A stretch of DNA of 64,000 bases, taken from assembly GCA_037976565.1 (NCBI GenBank), contig CP137675.1, positions 1,001,323 through 1,065,322 on the forward strand, given 5' to 3'. Position numbers and translations under genes: made by a program. How positions within the stretch are numbered: the first letter of the stretch is position 1; every line of letters begins with the position of its first letter. This stretch comes from Mesocentrotus franciscanus (taxonomy: Eukaryota; Echinodermata; Echinoidea; Camarodonta; Strongylocentrotidae). Positions 11,350-23,300 of the stretch are shown in pieces. The notes beneath the pieces are model-generated. The model searched no databases. It worked only from the letters and a program-made list of their open reading frames with translations, and was not told the DNA's origin.

Positions 11350-14300
11350 TTATACTTTGAATTGATGTGGTGTAGAAATAGTTGACATTTTCAGCATGGT
11401 GTACATTGTATATTCAATTAAAATATGTTTATTTTTATTTTTTAATTTGGAAAGTAATTGCATATGGTCGAACATACATGTAGGCCTATCCTGTAATAAA
11501 TATATAGTAAGCAATAGACAAGGGATTTATTTTTTTTTTATAAAACTTGGTACAACTATATATAAATGAGTAGTTAATGATTTTGTATAATAACTTTTGA
11601 TTTCTGATGAATAACCTTACATGTAATTTATAAATGATAATCTGATCTTTGTAATGGTAACCCGACACATGCTCCGCCGACAATTGCTCCGCCGACATTT
11701 ACTCCGCAAAACGCGACTATTGCTCCGCGACATTTGCTCCGCGACAATTGCTCCGCCGACAATTGCTCCGCCGACATTTGCTCCGCCGACAATTGCTCCG
11801 CCGACATTTGCTCCGCCGACATTTGCTCCGCCGACATTTGCTCCGCCGACAATTGCTCCTCCGACAATTGCTCCGCGACATTTGCTCCGCCGACAATTAC
11901 TCCGCATGAAGTGATAAATGCTCCGGTGACAAATGCTCCTCGAGCGACAGTTGCTCCGGCGACAATTGCTCCGCCGACATTTGCTCCCCCGACAAATGCT
12001 CCTCCGACATTTGCTCCGCGGACAATTGCTCCTCCGACAATTGCTCCGCCGACATTTGCTCCCCCGACAAATGCTCCTCCGACATTTGCTCCGCGGACAA
12101 TTGCTCCTCCGACAATTGCTCCGCCGACATTTGCTCCGCCGACAATTGCTCCTCCGACATTTGCTCCGCCGACAATTGCGCTGCATGAAGCGACACTTGC
12201 TCCGCCGACAATTGCTCCTCCGACATTTGCTCCGCCGACAATTGCGCTGCATGAAGCGATACTTGCTCGGTGACATTTGCTCCGCCCCAAAAGTGCCCGT
12301 AAAATACAAGTGCTCCGCCGACGTATCAGGAGTGCCCGTAAAAGACAAATGTTCCGCCGACAATAAAATTGCTCTCTGATCCAAAAGTGCCTCGTGAAAG
12401 ACATGAATGCTCCTCTGGCAATTAGTGCAATAAATTGCTCTGCCGTCATTTGTCCTGCCTAAAAAGTGCCTTACAGAAGACCAGGCCCGTAGCCAAGGGG
12501 GCACGTGCCCCAATTTTTTTCCAAGATTAGACACCCCTCCTCTTAGACCCCTCCCCAGGACGTCGATCAATTACATGTATGTGCCCCCCAAACATCAAAC
12601 TCTGGCTACGGCCCTGCAGAAGACAAATGCTCAGCCGTTTATTGCTCTTCCCCATAATGTTTGATTTAAAAAAAATCAAGTTATAGCTCCTTATGCAAGT
12701 TCTCCACCGAAAGATAATTACTCCGCTCAAAATCTGTTTCATGTATTGCACATTAGCTGATCCAAAGCTCAAAACAAACTCTCTCACTCTCTTTCTCTTT
12801 CTTGCTCCTCCTTTTCCTTTTACACCATTTTCTTGTCTTCCTAGCTCTTTTCTTTCCTCTCATGCTATTAGTCTTCTTTCATTTTCCTCACTTCTTCTCT
12901 TCTCCCCTCTCGAGTTCTATTTCTCTCATGAAATTGTAACCTAATGTAGTACATGTAGTACATTCTTGTTTAGAATAGTATTTAAAATAATATCCAGTCC
13001 GTTTTCTATAGGTTTCTTTCCTTCAGTTAAGTGTATGTAGCTTTACTATATATATATTAGTGTGTAAAGCACCCCGTCTCATTCGAGTACTTTGTTTTCA
13101 CTGACTTTAAGTGACACACGGAGCCATCGGAAGAAGAGCAATTGGCTGATCATGAAGAATTAACATCAAACTGCAACAAAATGATTTGTGAAAATGGGAA
13201 TAAGCAGAAAGGTTAAGAACTAAACCATAAAGATAATAAAATAACAGTGTTATTCATTTTCTTTATTCTTACCTTTTCAAATAACAATTACAAAAACTTA
13301 CATCACATATTCAACCAAACAATTTCCATGATGCAGATATCTTATGTATTATCAAATGTTACCATCCTTTTCTGAAAGAACTGTTATCACAATTATCTTC
13401 ATATTGTTTCAACCTAATTATTTTACAAACTGTATTATAATAGGTCTAATTTCCATGATCCTAACATCATTTTCTACTCGGTTTATCTTCTTCTTATCTC
13501 AATTCCAATCAAATTTTTATAGGAGTTCTGGGCCCCGTCTTACAAAGAGTTACGATTGATCCAAATCAATCGTAAGTCCTCCAATCAATCGCAAGTTTGC
13601 AGTCTCCTATCTCTCATGTACATAGTTGCTATTGATATCAATCGCAAATAAGTTGCGATTGATATCAACTCTTTGTAAGACGGGGCCCAGGTCATCAAAT
13701 TACATTTCGAAATAAACAGTTTCAAAGCATTGTGAAATTAGATTCGTTCCTCAGAGCTATTGGGCCATCCATTAGGATAAATAAAACCTGGCATCGTGAT
13801 GAGCAGGCACCATAGTTTGTACCCAACCGATAAATGTGACCTGCAGAAAATCACTATTCATCTATACTGGAATTTCTTGTGGATGAAAGTGGAGTGTATG
13901 CTCATGTTACTTTTCTATTGTTGTTGTTGTTGTTTTTATATGCTCTGCTGTGGCTTCAGAGCTACTTGATTACAAAATTAATGCTTATTTTGCATTGCAA
14001 ACATCTACGTTGTTCACAATTTGGCAGTAAACAGTGGGGGAAGGGCTCGGTAAACAAGGATTCTGATTTTAGCATCTTAAGTGAGTTTACATCCCGTGCA
14101 TGTCCACTGGATATTCCTACTCGAACATGCCTATACTCTCTTTGAATTAATTTTGTAAGAGAATATATGAAATATTGTTTGCCGAGGTGTGCCGGATATT
14201 ATTTAAGCTTTCTTAAGGTGCCTGAAAATGTCTGAACTGGAGATGCCGTTCAGTAATGTTCTCCGGCTTAATACCTCCATATAGCCATTTGCAATATCAA

Positions 14301-17300
14301 TATAATTGTACCTAGTAGTGTGATGCTGTATAATCCCTTGATGTAGTTATGTTATACCCCAAGAATATGAAGAGTTTTTTTGCAAAAGGACCTAAATCCA
14401 CTTTTTTAAAGCTATTTTGGAGTAAATCAAGGTTTTTATTTTATACATTTGCCTTTGTTCTTTCACCATAGGTCCTTCTAATATCTTGAAGAGTTACCAT
14501 AAGAGGTAATAAAATGACCGTTTGAAAGATCTTGCTGAAATCTTGTATTTTATATAATTTCCTTTTAAATATATATTTTTTTATGTCGGGACTTTTGCAA
14601 GAAAACAGGGATATAAGAAAACATTTGAATGCTTAATAGACTCGTACATTATTAGCTGTTCATAATAAAAGTATCTAACATGATAAACAACAATCTCTCC
14701 ATCCTTGTACAATCCTATTGCAAGGCTACTCAATCATTTACTTTGCCCCACATAGCAATAGCATCTATTGAATTCAATTTAGAGCAACAATAGCCCTTGT
14801 TGCCGTGATTCATTTGGATAATCAGAACACCATGACTACCTGGGGTCTCATCGTTAATATTCATAAGGACTATTTCTAAGGACCGCTATTCATAGTATGA
14901 GAGGAGGGTCGCTATTCATAATACAAAATCGGGTCGTTAATCATAACGATCACTAATCATACTGCAAGAAAAGAGTGTTGGTATTCATAATATTATACCT
15001 AATTTATTGTCCTAGTGTGGGAAGCGTTCCTTATGAGTATAATGTCCCTCAATTTGAATTATGAATAGCGACCCTCATCTCATATTATGAATAGCGGCCC
15101 TTACGAATGATGGTCCTTATGAATTATGGTCGCTATGAATAGTGAGGTTACTCTGAATACCTAATCCTTATCCCCATCCACTTGTCACCTTCTGCCCCTC
15201 TTTGCGGGATAATACACCCTGCCCCGTGGACTGTACCCCTCCCGTGGAGTTTTGTGCTCCTTACCCGCTTTAGTGTAATCCACCATCTTTTGGTTAATTA
15301 TATCCCTGCCCACCTTGCCCTTGAGCCCTTCCTCTGCATTCTTACTTTGTAAAAAAATTACCCAAAACATCTTTTCAATTTGTTTTCTCATCCACCCCGT
15401 TTAACGGTGCCTATTTATTTTAAAAGCTTATTTTGCAATCTTTCTATTTCAGAGCAGTTTGACACATGTATCATACGTTTCCTGTTTGAGCTGTATTTGA
15501 TTTCTAGATTGTTATTGTTATTCAGGATATTTACCATCCAACAATTGATATGTAGGATTGTTTTTATGTTATAATGCTCCCTGTTGCATCACCATTTGAG
15601 AGTGTTTTGGCTATTGTTCGGTTAGCAGGAGTAAGAGAATGGTTTCCAATCCTTTTTATACATATTTTGCAATATCAGCATAGATTCTTTGATATGCATG
15701 GTGCTCAATCCTCTTGTTTTTTAGTTTACTTTGTACTTGCATAATTATGCATATCAAAAATCTGGTTAAAGACAGCCGTAAGTTCTGGGAAAAGTATTTT
15801 GTTGTGTGTGTTTTCCCATCCCCCCCTTCTCATTTAGGAAGAATGTTATAACTTTTTTAAAGGTTCCCTGAAAGGGGTTGCTCGTCAAATGCCTTAGTTT
15901 ATAATTGATATTAGTAATGACAAGAAGTAGCTGAAGTGTTTGGGCTGAACATTCATGCCAGAATAAATTGAGTTTGGTCCCATAACTCGTTTCTGCATGC
16001 AGCGCACGTGCCTGAGGGGGACTTTCGTGTGCAAATTTATCGATTCGATAATCCCTAAATCTTGTTTATGTTCTCTTTTTACGTACAAATGTCCTTCAAA
16101 GCTGATTTTGATGCCTCCTGTTATTTTTTAAAATTCCATGATGAATGCTTTACTCGCAGATGGTATACCTATGCTGCATGTGCTTGCTTGCATTGAGGTC
16201 ATTTCAGGTCTTACATATTGATGAGCTGTTTGAAATTAACGAGGAGGTATGCGCGTATTGGGGAATGTGGCTCGCTGCTCTCCTTTCTTTCTTTTTTTTT
16301 TTTTAAACTTCCCTGACATGTAATGATTGCTTAGTGTACATTATCTGGGACGTACAGTGATAGATGAAAAGTTATTTCAGCATATTCGACATGACTTTTA
16401 GGTAACTCCTTTTTCTCCCACATCATCAACATTCATTCATTTCATTTCATCTACATTATTTCATGAAATGCATTCAGAAAACGAAACAAACTAAAACAAA
16501 ACAAAGAAAATAACACATGAAGAAAAATATTGTCGGCGAAGCATTTGTCGTATATAGTACTAGTAGCATTTGTATTTTTACGGGCACTTTTTGGGCGGTG
16601 CAAATGTCGTCGGAGCAAATGTCACCGAGCAAGTGTCGCTTCATGCGGAGCAAATGTCGAAGGAGCAATTGTGGGCAGGGCAAATGTCGGAGGAGCAATT
16701 GTCGGCGGAGCAAATGTCGGAGGAGAAATTGTCGGCGGAGCAATTGTCGGCGGAGCAAATGTCGGAGGAGCATTTGTCGGCGGAGCAAATGTCGGAGGAG
16801 CAATTGTCGGCGGAGCAAATGTCGGCGGAGCAATTGTCGCTTCATGCGGAGCAATTGTCGGAGGAGCAATTGTCGGCGGAGCAAATGTCGGAGGAGCATT
16901 TGTCGGGGGAGCAAATGTCGGCGGAGCAATTGTCGCCGGAGCAACTGTCGCTCGAGGAGCATTTGTCACCGGAGCATTTATCACTTCATGCGGAGTAATT
17001 GTCGGCGGAGCAAATGTCGCGAGCAATTATCGGAGGAGCAATTGTCGGCGGAGCAAATGTCGGCGGAGCAAATGTCGGCGGAGCAAATGTCGGCGGAGCA
17101 ATTGTCGGCGGAGCAAATGTCGGCGGAGCAATTGTTGGCGGAGCAAATGTCGCGGAGCAAATGTCGCGGAGCAATTGTCGCGTTTTGCGGAGTAAATGTC
17201 GGCGGAGCAATCGTCGGCGGAGCATGTGTCATGGATTCCTTTGTAATATTTGACCTTAATTTTTGTGGGATTTTTCCTTATTTAAAGGAATTTAATAATA

Positions 17301-20300
17301 CTAATAATAATAATAGTACAGTTCTTATAAAGCACATTATACATTTGTTAACATCTCTATGCGCTGTAGGAAAAATGAAAAAGACAAAGTAAATACTAGT
17401 AAGGAAACAGAAAATATACTGCATGGTAATATTCTACACAGCATGGTCAAATCTCTACACAGAAGGACCTGTATTCACCTCTTATTAAAGAGATACGTTT
17501 TTAAGGATGTCTTGAACTTATCCATGGTATCCGTATGTTTAATAGCATAAGGGATGCTGTTCCACAATTCAGGGGCAGCATGCCCAACACTACGTTTACC
17601 GTAAAATTTAGTTGAAATGTGAGGTACTACATACAAGTCCTTCTGTGCTGACCTCAGACTTCTCACTGGCTGGTATTTTGCAAGGAGGTCTGATAGGTAT
17701 GTTGGAGCTATTTCATAATTTCATAAGTTCTTTTTACAGCCCTGTTGTGATGTTTGATTATTTAGAGTTTGACTACAGCATCATTCCCTTGATCTTAATA
17801 CATCTCTGAAGCCTGGAGTAGAAGTTGCCAATTTAAGATGTATTTATATTCTTTGACCTTGATTTCCTTTGGCAGCCCTTCCTCATCGATAGCTACAAGT
17901 TTGACTTCCGAATCTATGTTGTGGTAACGTCCTGTGATCCTTTTAGGATTTACGTCTATAAAGATGGCCTTGTCAGATTCGCCACTGTGAAGTACACAGA
18001 TCCAACAAACAACAATGTTGTAAGTATTCATTACCAACAGTCCTAGTTATTGCATTGTGATGAAGGGATTATGTTCATAGTCCATTGCTTGGACTGTTTA
18101 TGGAGGACTCCTAACTCCTAACAGCTACTTGCAGGGGTTTGGTTTACAATTGTAAAGGTCTTTATGCATGGGCCCCTTGTTTTGATGGTTCCAGAGTTTA
18201 AATTGGGGATGGTCATGTGCTTTTGACCCCTGTAAGTGTCAAACCCTATTTATGTTTGAATCTGCAAAGCTGTTGTTAAATTTGCACAGTTTGCAAAACA
18301 CATTGTAATGTATTTTGAAAACTTCAGCATAAAAACTAATTGTACATTGTTTTGAATTATATATATGTGTTCATCTTCATTGCAGTTTTTTTTTACTGAT
18401 TTTTTTCACAAGTTGACTGTACAGGTCTAACATAAAGTCCTGTCTTAATTAAATGCTTCTTGTAATGATCTGAAAAGTGAGTTAAGTACATGTCATGTAA
18501 ATTGAAGGTGAGACTCGGACTGGTGCAAAGAAGTCACTTTAATTGTATGCTTTACTTACAGGATGATGTGTGTATGCATCTCACAAACTACGCTATCAAT
18601 AAACACAGCTCAGACTTCATTAGAGATGATGAAAGTGGTCACAAAAGGTAAGATACTTGGATATAGTTCTTTGTCATGTATTTGTAGCTTTATTAACGTG
18701 AAATGATTTCAATATGAAATAAGAATACCATAATTACATAGTTCTGTTTTTTTGTTTTTTTTGTTTAACCCTCCCAAAACCCATTACTATCCTACTGTTT
18801 GAATGTGACTGACTCATGCATATGATATGTATTTGTTTTGATAAATAGAATACATTATCTTGTTTTTGTTTTCAGTGTAACAAGTTATTTGTAGAAAATA
18901 GGAATGTAGGTTGCATCATTTACAGGTAATAGTCATCTGTATTGTGATCCCTGCAGATTAAAAAACTATTTATTTGTGCAAAGTAAGCGTTGCCTGCAGA
19001 GACAAGTTGGTATTTGTATATTATAATTGTGGGTTTAATGTCTTAGTGTTAAACAGTGAGAATTGAACATTCATTAAGATGCACACATCAAGTTCAATAT
19101 AAATATGAATATTACATTTAATATGCCACTCCTCTGTTTGATCATCAGGAAAATCTCAACTGTAGATCAGTGGTTCAAAAACAATGGCTACGACATTGAT
19201 AAGATTTGGAGGGACATCCATGATGTGATCATCAAGACACTGATCACGGCTCACCCTGTCCTGAAACACAACTACCGCACATGTTTCCCCAACCACATCA
19301 AGGGCAGTGGCTGCTTTGAGATCTTAGGTTTTGACATCATGCTGGATAAGAAGCTCAAACCATGGCTAATAGAGGTGGGTTAATGGTTAAAAAAAAAAGC
19401 ATACCTGGGCCCCGTCTTATAGAGAATTGGGATTTGTTGATATTGATTGCAAATCCTCCAATCAATCGCAAGCTCACACACTCTATCTCCTTAGTAAAGA
19501 GTTATGATTTATCTGGATTGATCAAAGTCATTTATGCAATCACAAACTTACACACCCTATCTCTGTAGTACAGAGTTGCAAAATCAATTTGCGATCGATT
19601 TGAATCAATCGTTTCCTCTATCAGTCAGGTCCCTATTCTCTGAAATCCAATACAGTGACATTTTGATGTCACAGAATTAAGGGATTTTTGGTTTTCTCTG
19701 TGGTTTTGGAAAATGTGATATTGTAATTGGAGAAGGATGAGAACCTTATATGGGTTTTATCTACATACAGCAGCATTCAGTGATTTAATCCTTAGTGGAT
19801 TTTCATATTCATTTTAATTTTCCATATGGCACTAAAGATGCCCTAGTGCAGTACGTGCAAAGTAGTTTTAGTGTGATTATAATTGGATTAAATTGGTTTC
19901 ATTTTATTACAGTTGTGATTGATCGAAATGCATGTACAGCTCACAATCAAATTTTATTTGATATAAATTGCAACTCTTAAGATCAGAAATTGACAGACAT
20001 AAATTTCAGTGGATTGGACAGAAGTTTGGCTTACATTTGCATAAAGGGGAGGTGCTTTTTCCTTTTTGAGTGCTTGATAAGAAGTTTTTGAATCCTCTCT
20101 GAGATTCCTCATGAGTGCAAAACAATGAAATATCATCTGAATCATGTGAGCAGAAGGTATACAAATATGTATATTTTCTTCACACTATGTCATTCAATGT
20201 AAGTCTCTTATAATCTCTTTTGATTTTAGGTCAACCATTCACCAAGCTTCCACACAGATGCCAAGCTAGACAAGGAAGTCAAAGAGGGTCTCCTCTATGA

Positions 20301-23300
20301 CACCATGAACATCATCAACCTGACTCATTACGATAAGAAGAAATGCTTGGAGGAGGATCGGAAAAAGATCAAAGAGAGACTCCTGGCAAGGTCCAAGCCG
20401 AAGGAATTCAGGTATTGGAGAATTTTTTAGAAAGTGACGATACTTTGTTAGTGCCTGATTTGGGAGAGCGTTTATGTCCTAGTCTGTATAAGAACAGAAT
20501 TATTGTTTATACATGGGGTCCCAAGACCAAGACCAAGAAGAACTAGTGGTCCCGGTTTTCATGCATAAGTTCTCAGGGTCAAGACCGAAGCAAAAATCTG
20601 GGACTTAAACTGCTCTCAACTAGATTACCCTTTTAAACTGTATTGCATGAAGATCTTGATAAATTTTAAACTGTATTGCATGAAGATCTTGATAAATTTT
20701 AAACTGTATTGCATAAAGATCTTGATAAATTTTAAACTGTATTGCATAAAGATCTTGATAAATTTTAAACTGTATTGCATAAAGATCTTGATAAATTTTA
20801 AACTGTATTGCATAAAGATCTTGATAAATTTTAAACTGTATTGCATAAAGATCTTGATAAATTTTAAACTGTATTGCATAAAGATCGTGATAAATTTTAA
20901 ACTGTATTGCATAAAGATCGTGATAAATTTTAAACTAGTACTCTATCGTGTTCCAATGTGTTTTCAATTTCACATAGCACAGAATATATTTTGCAGTCAC
21001 TGTAGAAGATTGAAGTAGCAATATGTTTTCAATTTTTCTTGAATTTTGTCTTTTGTGCTATGATATCTATTGCATATTCATTGGGTCTTATTGTGTAAAA
21101 ATGAAGTGAATTAGGGTGTGTGTAATGTATTGAATGATGCAGTTCAAAACAATATAGAGATGGGCAGAGAATGTTCAGCTAAAAAAAATTCTCTACTGAA
21201 ACTGAAAATATTTATTCATTAGAGTATGTTTTGTATCCAACACTATCTTCTAGAATTCTAAACTATATAGAGAACCTAAGGACTTGGATCAAATAAAACT
21301 AAAAGGATTTTAGGAAAATGTGTCAGCACCATCTTCTAACCTTCATGCCTCTGTTTCACTCTGTAGGAAAGAGGAGTATGAGGATTCTTATGACAAAGCA
21401 GCAGAGGCTCAGCTCAAGTATGAAGAGGGTCACTTAGGGGACTTTACAAGGATATACCCAGTAGAAGACTCTGACAAGTATGAGAAGTACTTCCAGCACA
21501 GTGGGTCTCTCTTCCAAGAAACAGCAGCTTCCAAAGCAAGAGGCGAGTGTGCAAGGTAAGAGTGAAGAATGCCTGTATTGACCAGCTTGTACATTCATGG
21601 TGCTTGAATCAGAACAGAGTTCAAAAGTCTTTTCACTGAAATATAAGGTCATTGATTTGCTCAAATATTTTGTTTGATAGTATACAGAAAAAAGACAATA
21701 TTTTTAAACTGTAGACTTTGGGGTTATGAGGTTTCCTAGACATTGATAGAATCAAAGAAATTTACTTTGTGTAAAAGAATATTTTGTTAGCTTTAGTTGT
21801 AGAAAATATTTTCAAGTAAGTGCTTGAGCTCCCCCTTTTTTGACTGGAGGGAATGATATTCTGGTAATTTCTCGCATTTTCTAAATTAGTGAAGGTAAAA
21901 AATATTTGCTAAATACTTCTTTTGTTATTCTGGTTTCTTTTTATTTCCATTGTGTGCCAGATGAAACCAACATTTTACATATCTTTCATACTACTGATAG
22001 CTGCCCGTTTAATTCTAATATTATTTGAATGCATGTAAGATTAAAATTGTGAAAATGTGTCTCTCTTGTTTGCATCACCTAGGCAACAGAGGGAGGAGAT
22101 ACGTGTAAAGCAGGAGAAGCTAGAGATGATGCTGAAGAAGAAACCCAGTGAGAGGAAGGACTCTGGTGGAGTCAGGCCAGAGAGTCCTAACGGTGATAGT
22201 AGGACCAGGAGGAGAGCTAGACCAACGGTGCCTCGTGTAGCTTTGGGCAAGAAGCACTACTACAGATCACGTTCTGATGTAAGAGTTTTTCATTTCTTAA
22301 TGGTGTTGTAAAATTAAAGGAACTAAAAGACTATTCTGGGCATGTCTTACTCTTTGAACATTTGTAATTGAACTCTGACCAGAAATCACAAAGAAGGTTC
22401 ATTTTAAACCATTGGTTCAATCTCAATTAGCATAGGAAGCATGTAGCCTATTAGCCATTAAAGGGATCCGGTAACTTTGTCTCAGATTCTGAAACAAAAT
22501 CCTGGAGTTAGCTCATGCTGCAATCATAATTATAAACCTTTAGGTCAGTCAGGAACCCCATTACTTTTACAAGCCGATCGCGTGTCTGATTATCAAGATA
22601 TTTATGATTGGAAATCGAAACAAAATCTTGCGTTTTCCTAACGGTTTTCATAACACTACGGTCTATTGGAGAGAACGAGGATGGTAAAACCGGTCACTCA
22701 AAGATTTTTACTTTTTTGAGGCACTTAGGGCTTCAATATTACACCATATCACAGACACTGATAACAAATAGGGCTGTGCATCTCAGATTTAACATTGTTA
22801 AACAATGCCTTTAAACGGTTATGTGTGCTTATAAATTAAAAGCTCGTTTTAGTCTATATGGTAAAGGTTTAAACCATAGGTTAGACCATAGGTTAGACCA
22901 TGGTTCACATCTAAACTTACTTTGTGAATTTAGGCCAATGAGTGGGAGGTGATCCTTGGAGGTTTGCCATGGGTTAGTTTGGTATAATACACACTTTTGG
23001 GGGTTATACTCTAAGAAATGCATTAGTCTACAGATGATGTTAAAAATAAACTGCATGTCTCTGTAATTGAAAACTATGCGTTCTATGTAACCTGTACAAA
23101 AATATCTATTCTATTTAGTGTGACATTCACACTGTCTGTCCCACTGTAAATTAGTAAAATGCAAATGGCCCTAACCAAATTCATCCTTTTGAATCAAGAC
23201 AGACTGTGTATTACAACTTCTGCACTTTGTTTTTTGCCCTTACCCTTATAGGCTTACTATGACTACGAGGCAATCGACACCACCAAACCTCTTGACATCG

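Larger units (their letters stand above)
11664..17230. mobile_element. TU-like foldback element, 5.6 kb, in intron 5 of TTLL
   Basis: Two arrays of a 15-bp unit (GCTCCGCCGACAATT and GCTCCGCCGACATTT types) lie in opposite orientation, 11664-12370 and 16531-17230, matching even in irregular units: the GCATGAAGTGATAAATGCTC spacer, the tract beginning CGCAAAACGCGAC, and the CGGGCACTTTT inner border. Outer ends are exact inverted copies (GACACATGCT / AGCATGTGTC). Sea urchin TU elements are known for long inverted termini with 15-bp outer repeats. The 4.2-kb interior holds smaller inserted elements and no transposase-like frame. Flanking bases (GGTAACCC / ATGGATTC) do not form a clear 8-bp duplication. 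Confidence 0.85.

Noticed and set aside
11617..12570. Open frame of 317 codons on the minus strand, and others of up to 290 codons over both 15-bp arrays
   Set aside because: Period 15 keeps several frames open on both strands at once; the products are five-residue repeats (such as CRRSN or GGAIV) with no start context or splice sites. They are products of the repeat.
20625..21018. Protein repeats (ILINFKLYCIK on +, FMQYSLKFIKI on -)
   Set aside because: Both strands are open only because the 33-bp unit is a multiple of three; located inside an intron.
22465..22810. Possible TIR element in intron 11
   Set aside because: Ends (TTAAAGGGATCC / CCTTTAA) agree over too few bases.
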